A stretch of 64,000 nt of DNA from Acidobacteriota bacterium (GTDB lineage Bacteria; Acidobacteriota; Terriglobia; Terriglobales; Acidobacteriaceae), in assembly GCA_018268895.1 (NCBI GenBank), contig JAFDVP010000013.1, positions 124,001-188,000 of the forward strand, given 5' to 3'. A program made the translations under genes and the position numbers. The notes below the pieces were generated by a model. It saw nothing but the letters and a program-made list of their open reading frames with translations. It did not search any database and was not told the DNA's origin. Of this stretch, positions 16,743-24,871 are shown in pieces (positions within the stretch are counted from its first letter, which is position 1; the number at the start of each line of letters is the position of its first letter).

Positions 16743-17549
16743 TTACTGTTTGGGAGCAGTTTGTGGAGTTGGGCCCGAGGCTTCGCCGCCACGCCGCATA
16801 CGCGCTCCAAACGCGCCCTGCGGAACGACTGTAAGATTCGTCGGCACGAAGACGCCGTGCTTCACAGAGCCTTGTCCGGCGACCATATCGCCTGCTTTGA
16901 TATCGGCCAGCGTAATGCTTTCGCCGCCCCCGGTGCCGCCCGTTGCCGCTCCGGGAGGCGGGCCTTCTGCTGCTCCATCTGCTGAAGCAAAGGCACGGCG
17001 GCCGCCGCCCTTGCGAAAGGATGTCGTCTCGTCCACTTCGATGACCTGCGTCACATTGTCCGAGCGAAGGATCGTCAGCTTCACATCGTCGATCGCCATT
17101 ACCTTGCCGGTGATGAAGACCTTGCCCATGCCTTCGCGAAGTTTCTTCACCTCATCGGCATCCATCACTGCAACGAAGAGCGCATGAACGGTCTTCTTTG
17201 GAGCGTCAAGCTCCCCCATGGCGCCCACTCCGTCTCCCGGCTTGATATCTTCTGCCTTGATCTGCTGGCGGGTTCCCGGCGTGCGCGGTTGGCGTTCCCC
17301 GCCGGCTGCGGCAGCTATTCGCTGGTCTTTCATCAGGCGCGTGTTGGCGGAAAGCGCGACGGTGTAGGTCTCCCCGGTATCTGTCTTGATCGTCAGATGG
17401 TCGGACGCGGCTGCCGTCACCGTGCCGCGAATCATCTGTCCGCCGCCAAATGCGACGTCACCGCGTTGTGGAAGATCCTGGCCCCGGGCACAGACTCCAT
17501 ACGCGATGGTTGTTGTAACCAATAGTTGCCGTAAAAGCCCTGCCTTCAT
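16743..17549 (-). CDS. DUF5666-type exported protein
   Basis: 268 residues. ATG 17549 has GAGG 5 nt upstream; a longer in-frame extension lacks such support. After an N-terminal hydrophobic export signal (MKAGLLRQLLVTTTIAYGVC) come OB-like beta repeats of DUF5666 type (MIRGTVTAAASDHLTIKTD, VFITGKVMAIDDVKLTILRS, VAGQGSVKHGVFVPTNLTVV), each with the 'G.V..........I' rhythm, plus Gly/Pro/Arg-rich linkers. Its function is unknown; it is probably periplasmic or outer-membrane. It is the first gene of the minus-strand group, 61 nt before the TonB receptor, and is divergent from the VIT1-type gene 123 nt away. Confidence 0.7.
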   Translation of the reverse strand: MKAGLLRQLLVTTTIAYGVCARGQDLPQRGDVAFGGGQMIRGTVTAAASDHLTIKTDTGETYTVALSANTRLMKDQRIAAAAGGERQPRTPGTRQQIKAEDIKPGDGVGAMGELDAPKKTVHALFVAVMDADEVKKLREGMGKVFITGKVMAIDDVKLTILRSDNVTQVIEVDETTSFRKGGGRRAFASADGAAEGPPPGAATGGTGGGESITLADIKAGDMVAGQGSVKHGVFVPTNLTVVPQGAFGARMRRGGEASGPTPQTAPKQ

Positions 17550-17660
17550 CCCGTCCTCGTCGATCAATACCCTGTGCACATACAGACGTGCTTCTGTGCG
17601 GAAAGACTCTGTGGGTGAGAAACTTATCTGCTGTCTTCCGTCACATTTCCTCAAGCTGGA

Positions 17661-17666
17661 TACACT
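17661..17666 (+). promoter_or_regulatory. Possible -10 hexamer before the VIT1-type gene
   Basis: TACACT ends 6 nt before the ATG at 17673, with no Shine-Dalgarno between. It fits the leaderless pattern seen at other genes in the window, but no -35 is recognisable and the match is only 4 of 6. Confidence 0.3.
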
Positions 17667-17672
17667 ATCGCC

Positions 17673-18410
17673 ATGGACCTCACTCCCGGAAGATCCCAGA
17701 CGCCAGCCAAGCATTCGCATGTAGAGTCGCACTTTGAATCCGGCGAGACGGTGCGCGACATCGTGATTGGTCTCTCCGACGGGTTGACCGTGCCCTTTGC
17801 CCTCGCAGCCGGCCTTTCCGGCGCCATCGCCTCTTCGCGCATCGTCGTCCTGGCCGGCCTAGCCGAGATCGCGGCCGGCTCGATCGCCATGGGGCTTGGC
17901 GGCTATCTCGCCGCCCGCGGAGACGCCGAGCATTACGCATCGGAACGCCTGCGCGAAGAACACGAGATCGTTGAGAAGACCCACGATGAAGAAGAGGAGA
18001 TCTATGAGATCTTCCAGCAGTACGATGTTCCGCGCGCGAACGCGGCCCCTGTCATCGACGCCCTCAAGGAGAACCCCAGGGCCTGGGTCGACTTCATGAT
18101 GCGCTTCGAGCTGGGGTTGGAGGAGCCAAGGCCCAATCGCGCTCTCAGCTCAGCGCTTACCATCGCCGGCTCCTATATCGCCGGAGGCATCATTCCTCTA
18201 TTGCCTTATATGGCTGTCGATAACAATCTTTACGCATTGAAGCTCTCCGCGATCGTCACCCTGGCGGCTCTCGGCATCTTCGGCGCGCTCAAAGGCAGGC
18301 TGGTCGGCACTGGCTGGCTTCGCAGCGCGATTCAGACGGTCTGCATCGGAGGAATCGCCGCAACAGCCGCTTACGGGCTTGCCAGGATTCTCAACGGCCA
18401 TGCAGGTTAA
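17673..18410 (+). CDS. VIT1/CCC1-family (iron/manganese) transporter
   Basis: 245 residues with the VIT1/CCC1 pattern: a short His-containing N-terminus, TM1 with the conserved GLSDGLTVPFALAAGLSGA (about residues 33-51), TM2 with LAEIAAGSIAMGLGGYLAAR, then a cytoplasmic acidic/His-rich helical region (EHEIVEKTHDEEEEIYEIF) that binds metal in the family, and three more TM segments after ALSSALTIAGSYIAGGIIPL. Members export or sequester ferrous iron or manganese across membranes, usually by proton antiport. In bacteria the inner membrane is expected. It is divergent from the DUF5666/TonB group. Substrate choice is not determinable from sequence alone. Confidence 0.9.
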   Translation: MDLTPGRSQTPAKHSHVESHFESGETVRDIVIGLSDGLTVPFALAAGLSGAIASSRIVVLAGLAEIAAGSIAMGLGGYLAARGDAEHYASERLREEHEIVEKTHDEEEEIYEIFQQYDVPRANAAPVIDALKENPRAWVDFMMRFELGLEEPRPNRALSSALTIAGSYIAGGIIPLLPYMAVDNNLYALKLSAIVTLAALGIFGALKGRLVGTGWLRSAIQTVCIGGIAATAAYGLARILNGHAG

Positions 18411-18489
18411 TCTCTCGCTATAAGGGAGAAGAAAAAGCAACAGAACCGCTCTCCGGCACATCCCATAGGACACCCCCCGAAAGTAGAGG

Positions 18490-19857
18490 ATGCCAGACAT
18501 GGTTCCAGCCTCAGTTGAAAGATCGGCTCCGTCTATCCTCGCCCGCTACAAGGCAGTGCGCCGCGCAACCACGGCCCTGTGCAGCCCGCTGACGCCCGAG
18601 GACATGATGGTGCAATCCTGTCCCGAGGCAAGTCCGGTCAAGTGGCATCTCGCCCACACCAGTTGGTTCTTCGAGACCTTCGTCCTGACAGAATTTCTCG
18701 CAGGCTACACACCCTTCCACCCTGACTTCCGCTGGCTCTTCAACAGCTACTACAACGCGCTCGGCGAAATGCCGGAGAAGAAGCTGCGATCCTCCTTCTC
18801 CCGCCCAGCCCTCGACCAAATCCTCGGTTACCGCGCTCACGTCGATGCCGCCATGGAGCGGCTGTTGCAGCATCCCGCGGAAGATGAGGCCGCTCGCAGG
18901 ATCGCCCTGGGCATGGAGCACGAACAGCAGCACCAGGAGCTGATCGCGACCGACATCAAACACGCGCTCTTCACCAATCCGCTGCATCCGGCCTATATCG
19001 AGCGCACCGGGCAAAGCGCTGCGAACACCACCATCGCTCCTCCGCTCGAATGGCTGAGCTACGCGCCCGGTCTCACCCAGATTGGAACCACGCCAGACCC
19101 TGCCGCTGCCGATGTCTTCGCCTTCGACAACGAGACCCCCCGCCACCCCGTCTACATCGCTCCGTTTCGGCTCTCGACCCGCCTGGTGACGTGCGCGGAG
19201 TATCTCGCCTTTATGGAGCAGAACGGGTACGGCCGTCCGGAGTTGTGGCTCTCCGAGGGCTGGACCACGATGCGCGCGGAAGCCTGGCAGGCGCCGCTTT
19301 ACTGGTATCGAGATTCTGCAACTGCATCCGGCTGGTCCATCTACACGCTCAATGGTTTCGTTCCGCTGGAAGACCTGAGCGAGAGCCCTGCCTGTCATCT
19401 CAGCTTCTTCGAGGCCGATGCCTATGCGCGCTGGGCAGGGCATCGCCTGCCAACGGAGTTTGAATGGGAGTACGCCGCCACCCGGCCCGACGCACCGGAA
19501 CCTGAGAGAAGGTCAGTCGCCGCCACGCAGGCCAACCTGCTTGAGACCGGCAACCTGCACCCGGCGCCGGCAAGTCCAATGCCCGGTCTTCAGCAGATGT
19601 TCGGCGACGTGTGGGAGTGGACCGCGAGTCCTTACACCGGCTATCCGGGATACGCGCCGCTGCCCGGAGCGCTCGGTGAATACAACGGCAAGTTCATGAG
19701 CTCGCAGATGGTGCTGCGCGGAGGGTCCTGCGTCACGCCAGCCACGCACATCCGCGCGACGTACCGCAATTTCTTTTCACCGGCCACCCGCTGGCAGTTC
19801 TCCGGCCTCCGACTTGCTCACGATGCTTCCGCGGGCTCAAAGAACAACTCATTTTGA
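18490..19857 (+). CDS. egtB: Ergothioneine biosynthesis protein EgtB (sulfoxide synthase)
   Basis: 455 residues. The N-terminal DinB_2-like domain has WHLAHTSWFFE (about residues 57-67) and the iron-binding HxxxHxE motif in MEHEQQHQEL (~139-148). The C-terminal formylglycine-generating/sulfatase-modifying (FGE) domain begins near FDNETPRHPVYI and contains ADAYARWAGHRLPTEFEWEY, GDVWEWTASPY and LRGGSC. EgtB is a non-haem iron enzyme joining hercynine to a cysteine or gamma-Glu-Cys thiol with oxygen to form the sulfoxide intermediate of ergothioneine. Its partner egtD lies 2 kb downstream. No EgtC/EgtE lies in the window, so the later steps are unknown. Its 3' end overlaps the convergent ThuA-like gene by 9 nt. 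Confidence 0.93.
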   Translation: MPDMVPASVERSAPSILARYKAVRRATTALCSPLTPEDMMVQSCPEASPVKWHLAHTSWFFETFVLTEFLAGYTPFHPDFRWLFNSYYNALGEMPEKKLRSSFSRPALDQILGYRAHVDAAMERLLQHPAEDEAARRIALGMEHEQQHQELIATDIKHALFTNPLHPAYIERTGQSAANTTIAPPLEWLSYAPGLTQIGTTPDPAAADVFAFDNETPRHPVYIAPFRLSTRLVTCAEYLAFMEQNGYGRPELWLSEGWTTMRAEAWQAPLYWYRDSATASGWSIYTLNGFVPLEDLSESPACHLSFFEADAYARWAGHRLPTEFEWEYAATRPDAPEPERRSVAATQANLLETGNLHPAPASPMPGLQQMFGDVWEWTASPYTGYPGYAPLPGALGEYNGKFMSSQMVLRGGSCVTPATHIRATYRNFFSPATRWQFSGLRLAHDASAGSKNNSF

Positions 19858-20634
19858 ACTGGAGATTTTGGCGGTCGCTGTCCACATCATCGCATCTTCC
19901 AGCAGCTTGTTCTGCGTATCGCTGGTGAAGATGCGGTCCCCGTGCCCCATGTTCGTATACAGCATCCGGTAGCGCGTATTGGTCCACATCACCGGCAGAT
20001 CGCCTCCGCGCAGCACATCCTTCATGCCGATGGGGTAGTTCTCCGGCGACAGACTCAGCAGCACCTTGACGTCCTTGTTTTCCCGCGGTGACGGCTTCCA
20101 GATGTACCACTCGTTCGCAGGCGAGATAAAACTTGCGGGAAGACTCCGCGTGACTGCGTGCTTTGGATCGTCGACGACCAGCTTCGCCGGCAGCGGGGGC
20201 CACTCATTCCCATAGAAGACGCCGCCGCCCAGGAACTGCACAAACCACGGCCACTTCGTTCCCCTGTCGTTATAGGCGGCGATGTGAAAACCGAGCCATC
20301 CCCCGCCGTGCTCCATATACTGCTCAAACGCCGCTCGCTGTTGCGGTGTGTGCGGGAAGTCGTCGAGCCAGACCACCAGTTGGTATCCGGCCAGTTTGGC
20401 CGGGTTCATGTCGTCCCAGTTCATCGTCGGCTGAAACTCATAGTTCCCGCGCTTCGCGGCATCGGTATAGAACCGGATCGCCTGGTGAGCAAAGTCGACA
20501 TGGTCGTGCTCGACCGTCTCGGAGTAGAACGCGAGCACATGAAAGACCGGCTGCTGTGCGTGAGCGCACAGACACACAGTCATTGCCGCCAGCATCATCG
20601 TCAAAACGCGCCGCATCTCGTTGGCCCCGGCCAT
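19849..20634 (-). CDS. ThuA-domain exported protein
   Basis: 261 residues with an N-terminal signal peptide (RRVLTMMLAAMTVCLCAHAQ) and a ThuA / class I glutamine amidotransferase-like fold: FHVLAFYSETVEHDHVDFA near the start, YQLVVWLDDFPHTPQQ, GGWLGFHIAAYND (the nucleophile-elbow region, here without a Cys) and VMWTNTRYRMLYTNMGHGD. The ThuA family is linked to trehalose or other sugar metabolism in some bacteria, but most secreted members are uncharacterised. Two ATGs (20634, 20616) are possible; neither has a strong Shine-Dalgarno. It sits between egtB and egtD on the opposite strand, overlapping the egtB end by 9 nt, and so is probably unrelated to ergothioneine. Confidence 0.8.
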   Translation of the reverse strand: MAGANEMRRVLTMMLAAMTVCLCAHAQQPVFHVLAFYSETVEHDHVDFAHQAIRFYTDAAKRGNYEFQPTMNWDDMNPAKLAGYQLVVWLDDFPHTPQQRAAFEQYMEHGGGWLGFHIAAYNDRGTKWPWFVQFLGGGVFYGNEWPPLPAKLVVDDPKHAVTRSLPASFISPANEWYIWKPSPRENKDVKVLLSLSPENYPIGMKDVLRGGDLPVMWTNTRYRMLYTNMGHGDRIFTSDTQNKLLEDAMMWTATAKISSSK

Positions 20635-20695
20635 CTGCTAGAATCGTCCTTCGTTATAGACAAACGATTTTCTACGAAAACAGGCCGGCATTCAA

Positions 20696-21748
20696 ATGGC
20701 GTTTTTAAACAGAACCCACTTGCTGCGACTTTCCCTCGCTCTTCTTTGTGTATCCGGTGCGAGGCTCGCCGCGCAATCCGTCGATCCGCAGCTTGGCCTG
20801 ATCAATCGCGATGCCTCGGCATACAGTGAAAAGCTGGGAAAACTTTACATCGTCGATCCGGTACGTGACTCAGTTGCCATGATCCCGCGATCGGGCAGTC
20901 CACAAACCATCAAGGTCGGTACGCGACCCGACGCAATCGCGGTCAACAACCTTACTCAAATGGTCTACGTCGTCAATCCAGGATCGAAAAGCGTCTCTGT
21001 GATCGACGGCGCCAAAGATGAAGTTGTCGCGACCATCGACACGGGAGCACGTTCCTACGCCCTCGCCGTCGACGAATCGGTAAACAAGGTATACGTAGCG
21101 AATACCTTCAGCACCATGTTGACCGTGATCGACGGTGCAACTAATACAGCGAGCAATATCAAAACGGGTTCAGCCGACGCAGTCCTCGTCGACCAGGATC
21201 GCAAACGTGTCTACGTGCTCACCTATGAGAGCGAGACGTTTACAGAGCTCGATCCAGTGAGTGGCGCCATCTCGAAGGTCCCTGCCGGTGCTCTGCATCT
21301 TTGGGGACATGCGAGGCAGGGCAAGAAGCTCTACATAGCGCACATTCAGGACTCCGATATTGCTGCGATTGACCTTGAGACCCACGCGGTCAGAAACATC
21401 CACACCGGCGCTATGCCATGTGCTCTTGCGCTGGACGCAGACTCTGGCCAGATCTATGTCGCCAACTATGCTGACGGTACCGTGACTGTTCTGAAGAACG
21501 AATTGCCCGTCGCCACAATCAAGGTTGCGGCGCATCCTCAGGCGCTCACGCTCGACGCGGCGAAGGGACTGCTCTATGTCGCGAGCCCCCAGGAGAATCT
21601 TGTTACCGTGATTGAAATGCGGTCTCGCAAAGTTGTCCGCCGGGTTAAGGTTCCCGTACAGCCTTACGCCGTCGCGGTTCATCCCATAACTCACATCGCC
21701 TATGCGGTTAGCCAGGGTAATGTGCCGTTCACAAAGATCGAGCCGTAA
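20696..21748 (+). CDS. YVTN-family beta-propeller exported protein
   Basis: 350 residues, with signal peptide (LLRLSLALLCVSGARLAAQS) followed by about seven ~40-residue blades with the YVTN signature: MVYVVNPGSKSVSVIDG, KVYVANTFSTMLTVIDG, QIYVANYADGTVTVLKN and LLYVASPQENLVTVIE. Such 'YVTN' or 'surface layer-like' propellers occur in exported proteins and usually bind ligands or partners; enzymatic activity has not been shown for most. There is no good Shine-Dalgarno at ATG 20696. It precedes egtD by 121 nt on the same strand, so co-transcription is possible, but no functional tie to ergothioneine is evident. Confidence 0.8.
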   Translation: MAFLNRTHLLRLSLALLCVSGARLAAQSVDPQLGLINRDASAYSEKLGKLYIVDPVRDSVAMIPRSGSPQTIKVGTRPDAIAVNNLTQMVYVVNPGSKSVSVIDGAKDEVVATIDTGARSYALAVDESVNKVYVANTFSTMLTVIDGATNTASNIKTGSADAVLVDQDRKRVYVLTYESETFTELDPVSGAISKVPAGALHLWGHARQGKKLYIAHIQDSDIAAIDLETHAVRNIHTGAMPCALALDADSGQIYVANYADGTVTVLKNELPVATIKVAAHPQALTLDAAKGLLYVASPQENLVTVIEMRSRKVVRRVKVPVQPYAVAVHPITHIAYAVSQGNVPFTKIEP

Positions 21749-21869
21749 CCCGTCTGCTGACAACGTTATGTCAGCAGGATACGATCATTGGATACTTCAC
21801 CGCCATCAACTGCATCAAACGGCAGAGCGGTTAAGGCCGCGCACTCCGGGAAGGGAACCGCAACCGCCG

Positions 21870-22913
21870 ATGACCGCTGCCGCCGCTTCGTTGCCTCTAT
21901 ATCTTGAGCCGGAAGTTGCACCTTCCCTTCACGCGGTGGCAGAAGAGGCGCGCACAGGGCTTGCGGCAGATCCAAAGATGCTCTCGCCGTGGCTCTTTTA
22001 CGATGAGTTGGGATCGGGCCTCTTCGAGCAGATCACCGAGCTGCCGGAGTACTACCTGACGCGCACAGAGCGCGCTCTCTTCAGCGCCCATGCCGATGAC
22101 ATCATCGAGTGCGCCTCCGTGCAGGCCGGAAGCAGTGCCGCGCCCATGCTCACCATCATTGAACTGGGTGCTGGAACAGCGACCAAGACCGGAATACTGC
22201 TTCGGGCGGCGGTCAGGCGCCAGCATAGCATCGTGTATCAGCCGGTAGACGTCTCGCAGTCGGCGCTCGCGGCGGCGAAGGAGAACATCCGCGCCAACAT
22301 TCCAGGGGTAACCGTTCGATGTCAGGTCGCGGACTACACCTCGCAGCCGCTTCCGCTTAACCGTTTACCCAACACACGAACGCTCGCGCTCTACATCGGA
22401 TCGAGCATCGGCAACTTCTCTCCTCAACAGGCGCGCGATGTCCTCCGCAATCTCCGCTCGCAGTTGCTTCCCGGCGACAAGCTCCTGCTCGGGACCGACC
22501 TCGTTCCTGCAACTGCGTCGAAGACCGTAGCCATGCTCGAAGCTGCCTATGATGACCGCGCTGGAGTTACGGCTGCATTCAACAGGAATGTGCTGCATCG
22601 TCTCAATCGCGAGCTTGGAGCCAACTTCCGCCCTGCGTGTTTCGACCACAAAGCCACCTGGAATGCCGCTGAATCCCGCATCGAGATGCACCTCGTCGCC
22701 CGTCATGGACAGCGCGTCCACATCCCGGCCAACAGTGCGGGCCCGGCGATGGACGTCATCTTCGACGAGGGAGAGAGCATCCACACCGAGAACAGCTACA
22801 AGTTCACCTCTGCGCGCATCGAAGGCCTGCTCAACTCCGCCGGCTTCATGCTCGAAAAAGACTGGCAGGATTCGCAGCATCTCTTTGCCGTCAACCTTGC
22901 AACGGCTGTCTAG
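21870..22913 (+). CDS. egtD: L-histidine N(alpha)-methyltransferase EgtD
   Basis: About 347 residues. Characteristic segments are LSPWLFYDELGSGLFEQI and LPEYYLTRTERALF near the N-terminus, the S-adenosylmethionine loop IIELGAGTATKTGILL (about residues 91-106), ALYIGSSIGNFSPQQARDVL and the C-terminal EGESIHTENSYKF. EgtD trimethylates histidine to hercynine, the first step of ergothioneine synthesis, providing the EgtB substrate. ATG 21870 is chosen because it gives the usual EgtD length; an in-frame ATG at 21768 would add a 34-residue unconserved leader. Neither start has a well-placed Shine-Dalgarno (AAGGGA ends 13 nt before 21870). Confidence 0.92.
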   Translation: MTAAAASLPLYLEPEVAPSLHAVAEEARTGLAADPKMLSPWLFYDELGSGLFEQITELPEYYLTRTERALFSAHADDIIECASVQAGSSAAPMLTIIELGAGTATKTGILLRAAVRRQHSIVYQPVDVSQSALAAAKENIRANIPGVTVRCQVADYTSQPLPLNRLPNTRTLALYIGSSIGNFSPQQARDVLRNLRSQLLPGDKLLLGTDLVPATASKTVAMLEAAYDDRAGVTAAFNRNVLHRLNRELGANFRPACFDHKATWNAAESRIEMHLVARHGQRVHIPANSAGPAMDVIFDEGESIHTENSYKFTSARIEGLLNSAGFMLEKDWQDSQHLFAVNLATAV

Positions 22914-22951
22914 AAGCGGTTTCCCAGATGCGATAGATCAATAAAAAGGTC

Positions 22952-22986
22952 GTCATTCTGAGCGAAGCGAAGAATCCCTGTATTTC
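22952..22986. repeat. REP-type repeat, GTCATTC subtype
   Basis: Begins GTCATTCTGAGCGAAGC and ends with AATCCCTGTATTTC. It lies in the gap between convergent egtD and moaC. The same unit, with small changes, occurs at 39819 and 63706. Confidence 0.7.
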
Positions 22987-23015
22987 GTCTTTGCTTTTGC
23001 TGTTGGCTGCTTGAG

Positions 23016-23495
23016 TCACGCCGGACGACGCCACTCGCCGCTCTTGCCGCCGCTTTTGCTCACCAGCTCAACCTCGCGTATGCGAATGCCCTTGTCGAGT
23101 GCCTTCGTCATGTCGTAGACCGTCAGCGCGGCCACCGATGCGGCGACCATCGCCTCCATCTCCACACCGGTGCCTGCTACAGTTGCGGCCGTCGCTTCAA
23201 TGGCGACACCGCCGTCTGCAACGCGCGCATCGACATCGACAAAGCTCAACGCCAGCGGATGGCACATGGGGATCAACGTCGAAGTTTGCTTGGCCGCCTG
23301 TATTCCAGCAAACCGTGCCACCTCCAGCGGATTGCCCTTCGGGTTCTTCGGCAGCGCAGCAAGGGCCTCGGCGGTGAGTTCCACAAAAGCGCGTGCCTTC
23401 GCCTCGCGCCGTGTCGCAGGCTTCGCGCTCACATCCACCATGTGCGCCTGTCCCTCATCGTCATAGTGCGACAGCTTCGTCAATGTCGTCTCCAC
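23016..23495 (-). CDS. moaC: Cyclic pyranopterin monophosphate synthase MoaC
   Basis: 159 residues, the normal size of MoaC, which with MoaA turns GTP into cyclic pyranopterin monophosphate, the first stage of molybdenum cofactor synthesis. Visible landmarks are the N-terminal LSHYDDEGQAHMVDVSAKP, the conserved LIPMCHPLAL segment, TGVEMEAMVAASVAALTVYDM and the C-terminal VELVSKSGGKSG with the catalytic lysine loop. The start is GTG. It lies 23 nt downstream of moeA on the same strand, so both are probably read from one transcript. moaA is not in the window. Confidence 0.95.
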   Translation of the reverse strand: METTLTKLSHYDDEGQAHMVDVSAKPATRREAKARAFVELTAEALAALPKNPKGNPLEVARFAGIQAAKQTSTLIPMCHPLALSFVDVDARVADGGVAIEATAATVAGTGVEMEAMVAASVAALTVYDMTKALDKGIRIREVELVSKSGGKSGEWRRPA

Positions 23496-23518
23496 GCTCG
23501 TACATTCTCACATCAAGG

Positions 23519-24796
23519 TTATTTCAACAGAACCGTAACGATATCGCCGGCGCGGAACCGCTCCGTTCCCGGCGGCAGCACGGCATAACAGTTGGCGCGC
23601 GCATTCGCCGCCATGTCCCCGGAGCCCTGCCACACCACCAGGCGCACCTCGGGGCGAATGCGGTTCGAGTCGAGCCGCGCAGGCAATACGCGCGTCAGCC
23701 CTGTCCGTCCGTCTACATCATTCGCCAGCGTGGCCTGTGCAAAACGCGGACCCTCCGGCGCCGCTCCACGCATCGCGTGCAGCAGCGGTTCGACAAAACA
23801 CGCAAAGGTCACCTGCGTCGATACGGGGTTTCCAGGAAGCCCGAAGAAGGGAAGCGCGGCCCTGCCGTCACGCATGGGTAGCCATCCGAAGACCAACGGC
23901 TTGCCCGGCTGCATTTTCACGCCGGTAAACAAAAACTCCGCTCCCAGCGACAGCAACACCTCTTCCACCAGGTCGTACTCTCCCATGGAGACGCCGCCCG
24001 ACAACAGCAGCATCTCCGCATCGCACGCCTGAAGAATTCGCGCCTTCAGCTCTTCTCGACGGTCGGGAGCGACCGGAAGCCGCCGGGCCTCTCCTCCTGT
24101 CGCTGTCACCAGTGCCGCGAGCCCATAGCTGTTCGAATTTCGTATCTGCACAGGACCCGGTGTCTCCGTTACGTCCACCAGCTCGTCTCCCGTGGCAATG
24201 ATAGAGACCCTCGGCCGCGCAGACACCTTGACCGTAACCGCACCGCAAGCGGCCGCCAACGCAATTGCTGCTCCGTCCATCTGCGTTCCCGCTGGCAACA
24301 CCAGATCGCCTGCGCGGGCCTCGCTGCCTTGCGGCACGACGTTCTCTCCTGCTGTAATCGTTCGCCCTGACGTCAACTGAACTGCCAGCCTCCCCTCATG
24401 GCTGCTTCGTTCTACGTGCTCGACCATCACCACGGCATCGGCACCCTCAGGTACGGGAGCGCCGGTCATCGTCTCAACCGCTTCGCCTGGCTTCAGAGCA
24501 GTGCTCCACCGCTCGCCTGCCCGCACCTGCCCCACAACCGTGAGCCACGCATCGGAGAGAGTGTCTGCGGTATGAACGGCAAATCCGTCGCGAGTCGATC
24601 GGTTGAACGGAGGCTGATCGCGGTCGGCCCGCACCGGGTCGGCAAGCACCCGACCCAGCGAATCAGACAGCGCCACAGCTTCTGCCGGTCTTTGAGGAAG
24701 ACGCCCCGCCTGCTCCAGAACAATGCCGAGCGCTGCGTCGAACTCCACAATGCGTTCTTCCGTCTTAGCCGTAGAGCGAATCTCGCTCGATCTCAT
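23519..24796 (-). CDS. moeA: Molybdopterin molybdenumtransferase MoeA
   Basis: 425 residues from ATG 24796. This start is preferred because an upstream in-frame GTG-type extension would run back into the terminator hairpin at 24823-24845. MoeA inserts molybdate into adenylylated molybdopterin. Motifs are DQPPFNRSTRDGFAV, MTGAPVPEGADAVVMVE, VVPQGSEARAGDLVLPAG, RVSIIATGDELVD, LLSGGVSMGEYDLVEEVL and PFFGLPGNPVSTQVTF. Domain order is the usual I-IV, with the C-terminal beta-barrel domain IV ending VTVLLK. moaC follows 23 nt later. The hairpin just upstream separates it from the preceding TPR gene, so moeA needs its own promoter, which I cannot identify. Confidence 0.94.
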   Translation of the reverse strand: MRSSEIRSTAKTEERIVEFDAALGIVLEQAGRLPQRPAEAVALSDSLGRVLADPVRADRDQPPFNRSTRDGFAVHTADTLSDAWLTVVGQVRAGERWSTALKPGEAVETMTGAPVPEGADAVVMVEHVERSSHEGRLAVQLTSGRTITAGENVVPQGSEARAGDLVLPAGTQMDGAAIALAAACGAVTVKVSARPRVSIIATGDELVDVTETPGPVQIRNSNSYGLAALVTATGGEARRLPVAPDRREELKARILQACDAEMLLLSGGVSMGEYDLVEEVLLSLGAEFLFTGVKMQPGKPLVFGWLPMRDGRAALPFFGLPGNPVSTQVTFACFVEPLLHAMRGAAPEGPRFAQATLANDVDGRTGLTRVLPARLDSNRIRPEVRLVVWQGSGDMAANARANCYAVLPPGTERFRAGDIVTVLLK

Positions 24797-24822
24797 CTGG
24801 CTGCCTTTCGCATAAAACAGAA

Positions 24823-24845
24823 GGCCTCGGCACATTGCCGAGGCC
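24823..24845 (-). terminator. Rho-independent terminator between the TPR gene and moeA
   Basis: A perfect 10-bp inverted repeat (GGCCTCGGCA / TGCCGAGGCC, 3-nt loop) is followed, on the minus strand, by TTCTGTTTT. It ends the message of the TPR gene at 24872-26065. Confidence 0.85.
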
Positions 24846-24871
24846 CTCCTGGTTCAGTTCGTTCCAGCGCC

